NCBI GenBank assembly: GCA_029532625.1
Contig: JARFXM010000011.1
Coordinates: 1,364,001-1,428,000 of the forward strand
Length of the DNA stretch: 64,000 nucleotides
Reading direction: 5' to 3'
Source: Lomentospora prolificans
Lineage: Eukaryota; Ascomycota; Sordariomycetes; Microascales; Microascaceae
Part shown: piece by piece, positions 45,133 to 57,781 of the stretch
Numbering within the stretch: the stretch's first letter is position 1
How the letters are laid out: the number at the start of each line of letters is the position of its first letter
Position numbers and translations under genes: made by a program
Notes under the pieces: generated by a model
The model's input: only the letters and a program-made list of their open reading frames with translations
The model's database searches: none
Told to the model about the DNA's origin: nothing

Positions 45133-46486
45133 ATGCCTCCCCCTCAGGCCCCGACGAATTCTCGACAGAACGAATATTTCATTCCCCGTGACGGCATCGA
45201 TCGCGAGGTCATCACCGCCGACATTTGTCGTTACTTGGGGAATGATGCCCTCGTTCGACCCGGCACTTACGAGGTAAGATTTGCGCTTCATCTGTCGACC
45301 ATGCGGGGTTGTTCTTCATTGCCGGTCGCCTTGGAGTTCTTCTAATATTCATCGCAACCTCGTTTCATGGTTAACGCAGATGCTAAATGCTACTAGGACC
45401 CTGAGACGGGACACCCGACAAGCGGCTACTACATCACTGCGTATCGCAACTTGACAACAGTGAGCATTCATGATCCCGATGTGGCTATCTCGTCGGCCAT
45501 ATCGCTCAACCTCTTCCGTCGTCATCGTTCGGTGTACTGAACTCAGTCTGCTTTACTAGGCCATGATCGAGGATCTCAAAGCCGATTCAGCTCGGTGGGA
45601 ACAGGAGAGGCGGGCGAAGTCGTCCCGAAACGCCTCCGGAGGTATCAACGCTCCGAGAGACTCATCGAATCCCATTTACTCTAGAAAATCTAACTCACCA
45701 ACAACAGTCCAATACCACCATTCGGATACTTATGCCCGGAGGCAACGTGGCGGACCTTCTGAATCCATTCCCTTTGGCAGTGGTCGTGAATTTGATGCTC
45801 CACCTCCCCATGATGGCCCTGGATATTCTGGATACCCTCAACAAGGAAGCAGTGGCCCGTTTATGCAGCAGCCCACCCAACCCCCTTACCCTGGTGGGAG
45901 CCAGGGAAACGCCTATCCGTCCGCCTATGCCCCCAATCCTAGCCAGTATCCCCAACAGGATTCAGGTTACGCTTCCTCGGGCCAGTCTAATATGGCGTAC
46001 TCTCAAACTCAAGATAATTGGGTGCATGGTGCCGCCCGCCCCATGAACCCTGGATATAGGGAACCCCAGTACAGCCCTGGTATGGGCTCTCGGGATCACA
46101 TAATGACTACTCCTCCTCAGCAAGGGAACTATCAACCGCCGCAACACCCCCAACCCGGATATGGAGGAGGCCAGGACTATTACCCCTCTGCCCCTGGTGG
46201 GGGCTATCAGACAATGCCCCACGATCCTCACTACGGCCGTGGTGGTAGTGGGTACCAAGATCGAGCTCCTCCGGCTGCTGTATCCAAACCGCCTGAGCGG
46301 TTCGCAACCTCGGCCCCTGCCCAACCACCCCCGGAAGCCTATGGATCCATGCAAGGACAAATGCAAGGCCAGATGCAAGGACAGCAGTATGAGGACCCTT
46401 CCAGGAACCACAAGCAGAGTTCAGTGCCTGCACCCCCTCGGCGCCAGGAAACTCCTAAACACCCGCCCTACAAGAGTGGCCGATAA
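45133..46486 (+). CDS. RfeG-like fungal regulator (Gln/Pro/Tyr-rich)
   Basis: Three exons, 45133-45273, 45397-45459 and 45560-46486, give 376 residues from the ATG at 45133. A short conserved N-terminal domain (about 10-90) reads NEYFIPRDGIDREVITADICRY, GNDALVRPGTYE, SGYYITAYRNLT and MIEDLKADSARWE. It resembles fungal proteins annotated as transcription factor RfeG; that name is recalled, not checked. The remaining ~280 residues are a disordered Pro/Gln/Tyr/Gly-rich region with an MQGQ repeat (MQGQMQGQMQGQ) near residue 335. An upstream ATG at 45102 is one base out of frame, because of a C9 run at 45114-45122. With one C fewer it would extend the protein by about ten residues (MARRPPPTQP) into this Met. 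Role in regulation is inferred from the name only. Confidence 0.78.
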
Positions 46487-48803
46487 GGGGTGCCTTATTG
46501 ATGATATTCTCCCCCCTTCCCCTTCTCTTCCTTTAGGACGACTCCAATCACAAGCCCCTCGTTCCTCAGTTCCGCACCCGATTCTCTCTCCCACCTGTCT
46601 ACCCATTATAATAGGGTTCTTTGAAGAGCGTGAGTTTCGTGAATCTCCGGGCATGTAACCCGCTTCATCGGCTTTTTGCTCGCGCGTAATCTGTCAAAAC
46701 CCAGGGAACTTTGGAATGGGCCGCTTTCTCAAGGATTTGCCAGGATACCAACGCTTGCTGTCTGATATGTCATCCCCATTAGGCAACCGGGCTTATCTTT
46801 TTACCATCCGCTGGACGACCGGTGGCAAGACAACGAGCTGCAAGTTTGCGCTCCGGTCTCAGGGCCCGGCTACTGGAAGCCATCCCTAGACCTTTCCTTT
46901 CTCGTTCGAGACAACCGGATCTCGTATCCCCATCTCCCCCATTGCAGGAGCCCTACATCTCTTCATCCTGTCAATTTTTTGTTTGTTTTACGTGGGCTCT
47001 CTTATGGAACCTGGATGTTTGTTGCTATGATCACTGATGAGTTGTTTACATCTATTTTTCTTTTTCGTTACCACCCTGGACTGGGTCGAACAGGTCCCTT
47101 GATTCCCCCTCTCTTTCTCCCACACTCCCCTTATTTTTCCGCCTGGCGCTCGAGCCTGCATGATTGTTCATGATAAATACGTTGTGGAGGGCCCAGAGTT
47201 AGATGACAAAAGGAGCTGGATCTGGAGATGCTAGGGAGATGGATCTGGTATTTACGTTCTGGGGTATCGTTACAGGAGGCGGGGCCATTCCGCATGTGCG
47301 TCATCTTGCTGTCTGGATCCGGTCCGCACATCTTCATATTTGGCAGTTATGTTTGACTTGTCGCGCTGCTTCTCAGTTTGGGTATTGCGTCGTCATTAGA
47401 GCGTTGCTTGGCCATATTCATCTACATTGTTATGCCCGGAGCAAATGGAATTACAGGCAGGGCGGATTAATGTTTCTGCACTTTTCTCTTGTTTGTTTCC
47501 TACCTTGTCTTGCTTTGATGTTGTGTTTCATGTGTTGGATTGCTATCGTTTTGTTTTGTCATGGATTAATGCACTTTTGTTCGTTCCCTTGCAAGACAGC
47601 CGGCGCCTCTGGACAGCAAGGTGAGTGGATACCAATGATGGTGTATATATGTGCGAGGAGCAACATCATTCGGACAAGGACATCTCAAACTTTCATTCTA
47701 CTGGGCTCTCTCCAGGATTTCTCATATCCGTTGGTGTGCTGCTTTATATCACATCTACTTATGGTCAAACCGTGCGTTTTACCAGTTGAGCATTGCAGCG
47801 TATGCTTTCTGGATCACTAGCTCCTCACATACACCGGGTCCTGGAAATCATGCTTTTTTCACTAGGGAGCGCTTTCATTCCGCGGGTGACCTCCGTCGGC
47901 ATCCTGGACTTATTCTCAGTCGGTCCGGTCGGAAGAGAGCTACAACAGGACGTCCCTAAAATAGCGAAGTATATTCTCGCAGCGCTCGGAGTAACTGGGC
48001 CACCACTAGGAATGCGGTAGCTTGGACATCCAGTATCCGGCATTACTACGGGCCCTACATGACCTTCTGGTTGCGGAGACCCGTTGCACCTTGAATTGCG
48101 CTTTCATAGCACCAACCTGCTCTTTACCTCCATACGACTTGTCTGTGCCGCAATCCTGAAAGAGGGTCTTACAACTCTCATGCCGGCACAACCAACCGTG
48201 ACAAACGCAATGGGCGTCCTGTCCTTCCTTACATACCTCTGGCCATACTCCGCACAAGTAAGCCTCCGACTCCAGGGCTACTTGTGAACACGGAATACAC
48301 CCCCAGCATCCCCGAAGACCATAGGATATTCCCGGTCGCCCGACACAGCTTGATCTGTTTTGGTAGATGAAGGCCTTCGCTGGACGCATTAGATCTGTTT
48401 GTCGCCAACTGGAGGGCGTGTTGAAGGGTAATCTTGGGAGCTGAACGGGTGAGAAGGGCACCTCTGTCATTTCCGCGAAGGATGAGTGAATAACGACGCT
48501 TTTGGCTCCATTTGATGATCCGGTCTAGCTTCTCAATCTGTATGATAGGTTGGTCGGTCTAATGTCGAATATCACTTACTTTGCCAATTAGCGGAATGGT
48601 TCTCGATATCCTTGGATCTGAGCGTGTAGAATGTAGATATCCATGCTTTACACATCCATGGATATTTACAAGTGGGACGGAAGCTAATCCGGGCCGACAA
48701 CTCCATATGGCTATGCGCCCCCCACCAACTTCGTTACCCACCCCAGTCCGAGCGGCAGTCGGCAGGGTAAGGCCGGAGGCAGGCAGCAGGATATCGAGTG
48801 GGG
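46487..48803. other. 2.3 kb gene-poor stretch
   Basis: Contains the probable long 3' UTR of the RfeG-like gene and the promoter of the next gene. A 205-residue frame at 47203-47820 is Cys/Phe/Leu-rich without family resemblance and is not accepted. Nothing else is visible. Confidence 0.45.
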
Positions 48804-48811
48804 TATATAAA
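48804..48811 (+). promoter_or_regulatory. TATA box
   Basis: TATATAAA lies 122 bp upstream of the ATG at 48933 and is followed by a CT-rich stretch. This is the clearest core promoter in the window and suggests a regulated rather than housekeeping gene. Confidence 0.55.
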
Positions 48812-48932
48812 GCCGTCCATACGGAGTTCACAGGACCGTCGACCTGACCTCCTACCTTTCCATGACTTTCAACTAAATCGCTCTACTACTTCTTGTGTTT
48901 CTATCTCTTCCTCTCCGTTCCGCTCAGTCAGA

Positions 48933-49697
48933 ATGACTGTTACCGAAGTTGGGCGCATGGGTGTCAAGCCCGGGTTTGACGTCATGAACGAAGTTTCACC
49001 CGAAGGTCGTGTTCTAAGTCAGACCTGGCGCACGGTTACTACTAAGCCCGGAGGACCTTACAGGGTGCACTGGGGCCTAGAGATCGAGGATTCGTCGAAG
49101 ATCTGGGCCTTTATGGATTGGGATTGTATTGAAGATCACGAAAAATTCGCAAACACGTGAGTGGCCGCTCAGTGTCCCTCCCCATCTAGACCTTATCGAC
49201 TAGGGGGGCAAAAGGCCTAACAATAACGTACCAGGGTCGGGTCAGAAGCCGTAAAGGACTTACCCACGGTGCTCAGCCACGGCGAGTTCACGAAGCATTT
49301 TGACTTTGAGCCGTTTCAACACCAAGAGTTTCAGGCTCCCGTGACCGAGATGATCTTGGCCTACTTTCCTGCAGACATTTCCCCGGCGCAAAAGCGTGTC
49401 CACTCGGCACGGCTCCGTGAGTTTGTCGAGAGGGGACTGAACAAGTGTGCGGATGTAGACAGCGTGAGCTTCGGGTGGGGCGTGGAGGATGATTTCCCAG
49501 TGATTGAGGGGCGGGAGGGGGAAAAGGGGAGGGTTCTTGTGGCGCTGGTTGGTTGGCCGAGTATCGAGGCATATACGCGGTTTAGAGAGACGGAGCTGTT
49601 TAAGGAAAATGTTGGGTTGATGGAGAGCATGGAAGGCTTGTTGAAGTTGAAGACGGTACATCTTCAATGCCGAACTATGGAGAGGAGGGAGGAGTAG
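48933..49697 (+). CDS. Dimeric alpha-beta barrel-like protein
   Basis: Two exons, 48933-49156 and 49235-49697, encode 228 residues. The first half (RVLSQTWRTVTTKPGGPYRVHWGLEIEDSSKIWAF split by turns, then DWDCIEDHEKFANT) and the second half (APVTEMILAYF, AREFVERGL-like helix, KGRVLVALVGWPSIEAYTRF) have the strand-helix-strand rhythm and the W-x-S-x-E-A-x3-F signature of ABM/dimeric alpha-beta barrel proteins. It may therefore be two fused ferredoxin-like domains. Members range from monooxygenases to stress proteins; no catalytic residue can be named. No signal peptide is seen, so it is probably cytosolic. The intron uses GTGAGT, and a TATA box precedes the gene. Confidence 0.78.
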
Positions 49698-52026
49698 AGG
49701 GCGCGAAGTGGGTAGGTTCGCTTATCATCCTATCTACGATAATATGGCGACCCAAGTTATCCTATTTGATGATGTGTATCGACATTTCCACGACGCCATA
49801 CGCAAACCTTGATGAGTGATGCGAACCAAGGGCCAGCAATAGGTATGATTCCGAGGCTTTCAGTTATCCGCGCCTGCTCAATCGACCGATCAAATTACCC
49901 GCACTTAAAGTCGAGTCACCGCAACCTCAATGGGAGCAAGGGGAAAGGCTTCGGGAGGATCTTTATTATCCTTTGGATCCTCTCCCTAGCGACGTGTATG
50001 CTACATACGGGGCTGTTCGCAGTTTACAAAGTATGACGAACAGAGCCGCCATGCCCAGAGAGATTGGATGCGAGCCTGACAATGGCAGGATCTATCCGAT
50101 GAAGTTGAATCCCAGACACGGGAAGCTTAAGATCATCATGCACAAGTACGGACAGCTACCGAGGAACCGTGGTCCTTGGATTATCTGACGCAACGGGTCC
50201 CAAGATGCTCGTTAGTATGTGTGGTTAGTGAGACAGGTAGCAGCTCCGTTCAAAAGCTGGGAGGCTCTAGATGTTCTTTCCATGATCTCACCGAAGGCGA
50301 GCGTACTACAAGTAGATGTTCTTGGGAAGCGGTTTCATTTGTTTCGTTCTGGGGTAAAGCTGGGAGATCGGGGTGGATGCCAGACAATCATGCGGAGTTG
50401 TGGCTAACCTAATGACACCCAAGGCCCCAGTTTAGGACTTGCATTGAGGTAAATGCCAGCCATTTGAGTTGCGGGATCTGGAGGCGAATCAGGGACCTGC
50501 ACGAGATGGGAAAGCTGGATTTGGACGACTGGCTCGAGTCGTGAAAGATGTGTCGGTGTACTAAGCTTGTCGCACATCCCTGGTAAGCTGGGTGGCTTGG
50601 GGAAAAGGCGTGTGTGCGCTTCATTCGTGAGCGTGGAGCTGACCGTATTTCTGTTCCTGGGGGGCTAGATGCTGCTGACCGACTATCTTCTACCTCAAGT
50701 TCAGGCCAAATCAGCGGAAAGCATGGCTGTTGGATTTACCCCGTATTAGCCGATGCAGGAGGGTTTGCTACCAACAGCAAACAATTTCGCCAATTCTCGA
50801 GTCGGCCTGCTGGAAGATTCTTTGGGGGGCTCCAGAGCCATTGCCAGCAGAGACCCTGATTCGAGGTTTGGATAGATCCAATGGATCCAATGGATGGATG
50901 CAAGGCCCCATCCCATAGAGCCTACAAGGTACAGCAAGGTACAGCCGCTAGGTCACGGAGTCAAATCTGGGTTTCGATTGTGCGATTCTTTGTAACCCAG
51001 CGTACCGCCTTCAGCTAGGGAGAGCAAGTGCACGCGGCATTGTTGGATGCAGGCTCTGGCTGACAACTCTTGGTGCTTGTAGGATAAGCTGACCAGCTGG
51101 CGGTACTTGGCTCTTGGTGTGGCTCCCAAATTTGATTCCCTCCTCCCCTCAAGTGAAGTAGTCAACGGGTGTGGTTCGGAGCGGAATCCGGGGGTTTGGA
51201 ACAAAACTCCTTGAGACAGGGTCTTTCCTTCCATTTTCCCTAAAACTGCCATAGGACCGAGATACACCAAGCCACCGAGGGCGTGGGATGTCGTAGATGC
51301 CGATGGGTGATGTTGGAAAGAATTCCTCGGGGAGTTGGTGCCTCATTTCATGCCAATTGAGAATTCGGCACCTGGGCACAGGTAGATTTTGCCCATGTAC
51401 CAGCGTAGTACATTCGGATGGACAGCCAGCCAGCCAGACATACATTACCACCGGCCCCAGTCCAAGTAGATTTTAGTGAGTTCCCCATGGCTGGCTGGCA
51501 ATTAACCCGCCCCGCCGGTGCCCAGTACCTACCTAATGTGTGGCTGGCCCTTTTCCATCCATGAGTCTCCTCGTCGCCTGGCAGAAAAACAACAGTCCCA
51601 CTGATCCCACCCTGACCGCCTTTGTCCATCGAAAAATAATAATACCAAATAACGGAATCCTTTTACCTTTTTGCCCTTGTGCAACGACCCTCTGCCAGCA
51701 TCATCGTACGCCCCTGTCGAGAAAGCGCAGGAGATATAGACCGACCGCGAGGGAAACCGAGGGCAATTCCACTTTCAAGTTTCGCTGGACCGGCGGCCCT
51801 CTTCCAGAGTCAATAGGCTTTCCCACCTTACCGCTGTGGGCATCCGGTTCGCTGATTCAAGCCCTCGCCCAATCTGAATTCTCCCCACCTCTCCTTGGTC
51901 CTTTCCCCCTGATGCCCCGCCATTGCATCGCCTTCGCACATTTTACCACCGCCCACGCCCAACACCTCTGAACATTGTTTGTGTCGCCGCTTCGAGCCCG
52001 GCCACCGTCCGTTCCCGACCGCAAAA
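49698..52026. other. 2.3 kb gene-poor stretch
   Basis: No gene is supported. Contains a small tandem of CCAAT/GGAT-like units near 50875-50900 and GCCAGCCAGCCAG near 51425. The last ~400 bp are the leader of the importin gene. Confidence 0.45.
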
Positions 52027-55000
52027 ATGGATATCTCCCACGTCCGAGGGTTACTCCTCGCCACGCTGGATGCCAATGCCGACACAAGAAGGCACGCTGA
52101 GCTCCAGCTCAAGCAGGTATGTTGATGCGTCTCGCCTCGGTGAGCACGAATCGACCGATGGAATGCAGAGAGCGCTTGGGTTCCAGCTTGTAGTAGCATC
52201 GCCCTGGGAAATCTCTGCAGATTCTGGCTTAGACCCGACGGGTACCGAATGCCTATTATTCGTCGTAAGGGCTCGGATTTGCAAATTTGAAATCCGCCCT
52301 AGCCCAATATTCATGCACCGAGGCCTTCATTACCTTGCCGTGCTATGAGGAGGACGGCATCATCACGTCTAATATTTGGCCTAGACCTTTTTGGCTAACT
52401 CGCAACTTTTGTCACTTGTCTAGGTTGAGGATCACGGCGGCATCATGGATGCGCTCACCGAAATCATGCAGGCCGAGCAGGATAACAACATTCGACTGGC
52501 CAGTACGTTGGGCCCCCGTAAGCCGCTCCATGCGAGCATTCCAACACTAACGTGAATGTAGCCGCCATCTATATCAAGAACAGAGTGAATCGCTCCTGGT
52601 CGCGGACTGAGCACTACGCGACCGAGAAGCTCCTCCCTGAAGATGAGAAGGCGCGCTTCCGCGACCGCTTACTTCCTATTCTCGCCGCCTCCCACGGCCC
52701 TGTTCGGCAACAGCTCGTACCCGTCCTACAGCGAATCCTCCAGTTCGATTTCCCCGACAAGTGGCCCAACTTTATGGACTTCACTATGCAACTCCTGAAC
52801 ACGAACGACGCTCCCTCTGTCCTAGCTGGTCTTCAGTGCCTTCTAGCCATCTGCCGCGCCTACCGATACCGCTCTGGCGAAACCCATAACCGTACTCACT
52901 TCGACAAGATTGTCGAACTCAGCTTCCCTCGTCTCCTCGCCATTTGTAACGAGTTGGTGAATCAGGAGAGCGAAGAGGCCGGAGAGATGCTGCATCTCGC
53001 CTTAAAGGCATACAAGCACGCCACCTGGGTGAGTCTAAATACTTTTTTTTCTTTCTCAAAACGACGCCTCGTAAGGAAACCTGTCCGCTAATGGGGATGT
53101 CTGTTTTAGCTTGAGCTCTCGCCCTTTTTGCGTCAGCGTGATAACAACTTTGCTTGGTGCACTGTTTTTCTCAATACCGTCTCTAAGACTATTCCTGCAA
53201 TTGCTATGGCGGAGGATGATCCCTACGAGCGCGAGAAACACCGGTGGTGGAAGGCGAAGAAGTGGGCTTACTTCAATCTCAACAGGCTCTTCATTAGGTG
53301 GGTCTACTCGGCTCCTTGCTGATGGTTTTGCATGTTATTAACTGATTCATTCGTAATAGGCACGGCAACCCTTCAACCTTCACCAAGTCTGCCGATCCCG
53401 ATGTACTCAGGTTCGCCGAGGAATTCATCGCCCGCATCGCGCCCGAGATCCTTCAGAAGTACCTCCAGGAGATTGAGAAGTGGGTTACCAAGACGACGTG
53501 GCTCAGCCGGCCCTGCCTATCATACACACTCGTCTTCCTCGATGAGTGTGTGCGGCCCAAGGAGATGTGGCCTTACCTAAAGCCTCACCTCAACACTCTA
53601 ATTACTCATCTTGTTTTCCCGGTCATCTGCCTTTCAGAGGAGGATCTCGAGAAGTTCGAGGACGAGCCGGAGGAGTATCTTCACCGCAAGCTCAACTATT
53701 TCGAGGAAGCGTCTGCACCTGATATCGCCGCCACCAATTTCCTTGTCGGCTTGACCAAGACGCGACGGAAGGAAACCTTTGAGATTCTGAAGTTTATCAA
53801 TGCCGTCGTCACCGAGTACGAGCAGGCGCCCGATGATAAGAAGAACCACATTGCCAAGGAGGGCGCCCTCCGTATGATTGGTACCCTAGCACCCGTAATC
53901 CTAGGAAAGAAGAGCCCCATCGCCGATCAGGTGGAATACTTCCTCGTCCGCTACGTATTCCCCGACTTCACCAGCTCGCAAGGCTTTCTCCGGGCGAGGG
54001 CTTGCGATATTGTTGAGAAGTTTGAGCAACTCAACTTCCAGGACCAAAACAATCTCGTGAGCATCTACAGGCATATTCTTGACTGCATGGCGGACCCTGC
54101 GCTTCCCGTTCGTATCACGGCGGCCCTTGCTCTTCAGCCTCTCATCCGACACGATATTATCCGAGCCAGCATGCAGCAAAGCATCCCGACCATCATGCAA
54201 CAGCTCCTCAAGCTAGCGAACGAGGCTGATATCGACGCCCTCGCCAACGTGATGGAAGACTTTGTGGAGGTTTTCGCTACCGAGCTTACGCCCTTTGCTG
54301 TCGCCCTCAGCGAGCAGCTCCGAGACACGTACTGTAGGATCGTTCGAGAGCTCCTGGAAAAGAACGACAAGCTCGGAGAGGATAACGAGTACGGCGAGTA
54401 TCTTGACGACAAGAGCATAACGGCTCTTGGCGTCCTGCAGACTATCGGTACTCTTATCTTGACATTGGAGAGCACGCCTGATGTTTTGCTGCATATCGAG
54501 ACGGTTCTTATGCCCGTTATTCAAATCACCCTAGAGAATAAACTCTACGGTAAGCTTTTAACTCACATGCACAACCCTCATCACCAAGGGTATACATTCA
54601 GCGGGCTTCGACTAACCTGCCATCTACAGATCTTTACAACGAGGTGTTTGAAATTATCGACAGCTGTACCTTTGCCGCCAAGGCGATATCCCCTACCATG
54701 TGGAAGGCGTTTGAGCTGATCCACCAGACTTTCAAGTCTGGAGCGCAGCTCTACCTCGAGGACATGCTTCCGGCCCTCGACAACTTTGTCCAGTATGGTG
54801 CCGCCGATCTGACGAGGAAACACGAGTACGTTGAGGCTTTGTATTCGATGGTAGCGGAGCTCTTTGTCGATGATAAGCTCAGTCGCGTGGACCGTATCTG
54901 CGCTTGCAAGCTTGCCGAGGCGATGATGCTCAGCCTTCGAGGACATATCGACCAGTGCGTGCACGGTTTCATCGAGATGGCCATGAACATTCTCGCCACT

Positions 55001-56169
55001 GAGGAGATCAAGGGAAAATCGTACAAGATTCACCTCATGGAGATGGTCATTAGCGCCATTCATTATAACCCGATCCTTACCCTGCAGGTGCTTGAGTCGA
55101 AGCAATGGACCAATAAATTCTTCAGTCTGTGGTTCGGCAACATGAGCTCCTTCACTCGAGTGCACGACAAGAAGCTATGTGTGGCTGCCATTTCCACCCT
55201 CCTCAACATCCCCCCCGAGAATGTACCGACAAGCGTCTCTACCGGCTGGCCCAGGCTGCTTCAGGTGAGTTACTATTATCATATTACAACAACGGCGTGA
55301 AACGACCAAAATGAGTTGACTATATACTGACCCCAACTTAGGGTATCGCGGAGCTGTTTAGGAGCCTTCCCGCCGCTATCAAGAGTAAGTCATCCCTAGA
55401 AGCCTTTTTCTTTTTTTTTTTTTTTGGCCTCGTCGAAAATCCGCGAGCGTAATAATTTTACGAACATGATGATAATTTTCTTTTCCCTTTCAGATCGGGA
55501 GGAGGCGCTAAAGGACGATTTCCAATACGACGCGGGCGCCTACGATTATGGTGCCGATGACGACTGGGCAGACGAGGACGCCAGCTGGGCCGAGGAGGGA
55601 GCGCAGTCTGCGGATCCTGCGGCGGCTGGGACAGAAGTTGAGCAGTCGACTGAGGTCAAGGACGAGAGCAGCGCTTACTTGGAGTTCCTAAACGAGGAGG
55701 TGGGTTCAACGCACGCGACTTTCAAGAACGATGAAGTTTCAAGCTAACGACCTTTTTTTTTTTCCTTTCTACTCTCAGGCCCAAAAGTTCCGTGGTGCAG
55801 ATGAGATTGACTCAGACGATGATCTTGGCGAGGAAAGTCTTATTCTGGACTCGCCCTTGGATAAGATTGATACATATCAGCTCTTTGCGGCGACCATGCA
55901 TAGTAAAACGCCCCTTCAAGCCCAATAGAAGTCATGAAACTGTCCACGCTAACATGGGTGCAGAAATGCAACGCGAGCAACCTCAGTTCTACACCGAGCT
56001 TGCACGGCAGATCTCGGCAGATGACATGGATATAATCCAAGCTGTCGTGACCAAGGCCGAACAAACAGCAATGGAGCAATTGGCGCTCGCCCAGCAGCAG
56101 GGTGCGAACCTCCAACAACTGCAGTCCCCTCAAGCGCCAGCAGGGCCCCCTAATGGAGGTGCGAGCTGA
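52027..56169 (+). CDS. Importin-beta family karyopherin (importin-7/8, Sxm1/Nmd5 type)
   Basis: Ten exons, 52027-52116, 52424-52502, 52562-53028, 53110-53297, 53360-54549, 54630-55264, 55342-55384, 55494-55699, 55779-55902 and 55964-56169, give 1,075 residues with phases consistent throughout. The importin-beta N-terminal domain occupies about residues 20-100 (AELQLKQVEDHGG, NNIRLATAIYIKNRVNRSW). HEAT-like helical repeats follow, including FDFPDKWPNFMDF, AYFNLNRLFIRHGNP and RPKEMWPYLKPHLNTLI. An acidic loop near residues 895-920 (DYGADDDWADEDASWAEE) is typical of importin-7/8 and contacts Ran. The protein carries ribosomal proteins, histones or kinases into the nucleus. Yeast has two such genes, SXM1 and NMD5; which one this matches best is not decidable by eye. 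Intron 1 is 307 bp; all others are 58-110 bp. Confidence 0.93.
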
Positions 56170-56314
56170 AGCAAAGAGGGAGGATCGTAGGGGGCGTTTG
56201 AATACGAAGAAATGATTACGAAGGAAGGGTAATGATGTTAAGACGGAGACGCTGTAGGACCTCATGAGAAGGTAGGCCCAGGCGTGTTGGGAGATGTGGA
56301 AGAAGCTTCTTAGC

Positions 56315-56333
56315 TTTTTTTTTTTTTTTTTTT
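56315..56333. repeat. Poly-T tract (T19)
   Basis: Nineteen T about 150 bp after the importin stop codon. Together with the A24 run at 56660-56683 it could form a long-range inverted pair. Confidence 0.9.
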
Positions 56334-56659
56334 CCCGTCTGTCCCTAGCCCAGGCTTGTGTTGAAACAGAGGAGAGAAGGGAAGAGAAAGGTATTAGGCG
56401 CAAAAAAGAGGAGGAACACGTAAGAGGAACAGCTGGAGGGGTATGAAAAGGCAGGCCATTTCGGCAACGCTTGTTGAAAGATTCTGTCCGCAACCGCCCT
56501 GACATCATATATTATGACATTGACAAAGATGTATCCCCCGATCCCCCCAAACCACATCACCTTCCCCCAATCCTCATCCACTACATCCATATACTCTCGC
56601 TCCACGCTAAACATTACCACCCTTGAACTCCAACAAAGAAGGCGGAAAAAAGAAGAAAG

Positions 56660-56683
56660 AAAAAAAAAAAAAAAAAAAAAAAA
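56660..56683. repeat. Poly-A tract (A24)
   Basis: Twenty-four A within a longer purine-rich (A/G) stretch at about 56637-56700. It resembles a retroposon tail, but no retroelement sequence was recognised beside it. Confidence 0.9.
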
Positions 56684-57709
56684 GAGAAGGAAAGCTCGGC
56701 TTGGATGGTTAAGAAAAGGTCCTGATATGGTTTTCGTCTGTTGGGACCTGGGAAGGCAGTTCACATTCCTAGACGAGTGGAAATCAAAGTAGATGGTTTA
56801 TTGTCTTATATGAATTGTTTTTCCCCTCGCCCTCTCCCTCTACTAATGATGTCACCTGGGTAATAGCAGTGAGATTCTGAGTGAATCGAGATTTCAAGCT
56901 CGCTGCTGTGCCAAAGAGTGGGAGCCAAGCCTTAGATCGTCTACCGGGAGATGTATTGGTGTATATCTGCGACTTGATCAATCAGCACTGGAGGATGGGC
57001 TATATAGGAAGACGAGTGAAGGGGTTTATGTCGGGAGAGCCCCGTCCGCGGGCTGGCGGCTATATCGAGGATCTGAGTTGGCGCCGACACGTTTTTTTCT
57101 GCCTCCCTTTTGATTGAGACGCGGGTGAAAGCGGATAGAGAGAGAATGAGAGAGCATGTTGCGGGGTTCTAATCCCCCAACAAAGCGGTGGTATATGACT
57201 TGTGGAATATTGCTCACTCGTTATGAAGCCGAAGTCCTGCACGCACCTTGAACCCAACTCAACAGAGGGATGAAACGCTTCTAACAAACGGGATACCAAC
57301 ACTAGAATCAATCACTACGGCGTGTTGGGCGGAGAGAAAGAGAAAGAGAGAGGATCCAGCGTAGGTGTGCGGGCCAGATTAGGAAATCGGATAGCTCCGG
57401 TATAATGCTACCCGTTCTTTGGTTGCCTTTGGAGTTATGAAGATAGAAATTATGCCCCGCGCCGAACGAGGCGACGGCCAATATCCGGATTAGATGAAAT
57501 ATTATCACACGCCCCGTTTATATAGCTCGATTCTAGGGTACATGCCTAGAAAGGTAGGAAACTATTTTCTGGCCAACTCGAACTCCTTTGTCAGTTGGCA
57601 GCATGGAGGAGGGCAAGATTAAGAGCTGGAGAGGGTATGTAGAAACGGACAGCGAGTTTTGAGTTTCTTCAATTGACCTTGCTCCCCCTTTTTTGCCTTC
57701 TTCTTTTTC

Positions 57710-57727
57710 TTCTTCTTCTTCTTCTTC
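57710..57727. repeat. (TTC)n microsatellite in a promoter
   Basis: TTC repeats within a longer pyrimidine run, 55 bp upstream of the secreted-protein start codon. CT-rich stretches of this kind often lie near fungal transcription starts. Confidence 0.8.
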
Positions 57728-57781
57728 CCTCTACTTCGCCCAGATCATTGTAAGCGTCGTTTTGGTGTGGGATCCTTCAGC

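Larger units (their letters stand above)
56170..57781. other. Intergenic region rich in homopolymers
   Basis: Holds a T19 run (56315-56333), an A24 run (56660-56683) in inverse orientation and a TTC microsatellite (about 57710-57727) upstream of the secreted-protein gene. No gene is supported. Confidence 0.5.

Noticed and set aside
47203..47820. 205-residue plus-strand open frame
   Set aside because: Composition is Cys/Phe/Leu-rich and irregular, there is no family resemblance and it lies in the probable 3' region of the RfeG-like gene.
57150..57200. Possible tRNA because of a GGTTC-like motif (ggggttctaatcccc)
   Set aside because: No matching A-box or cloverleaf arms are present around it.
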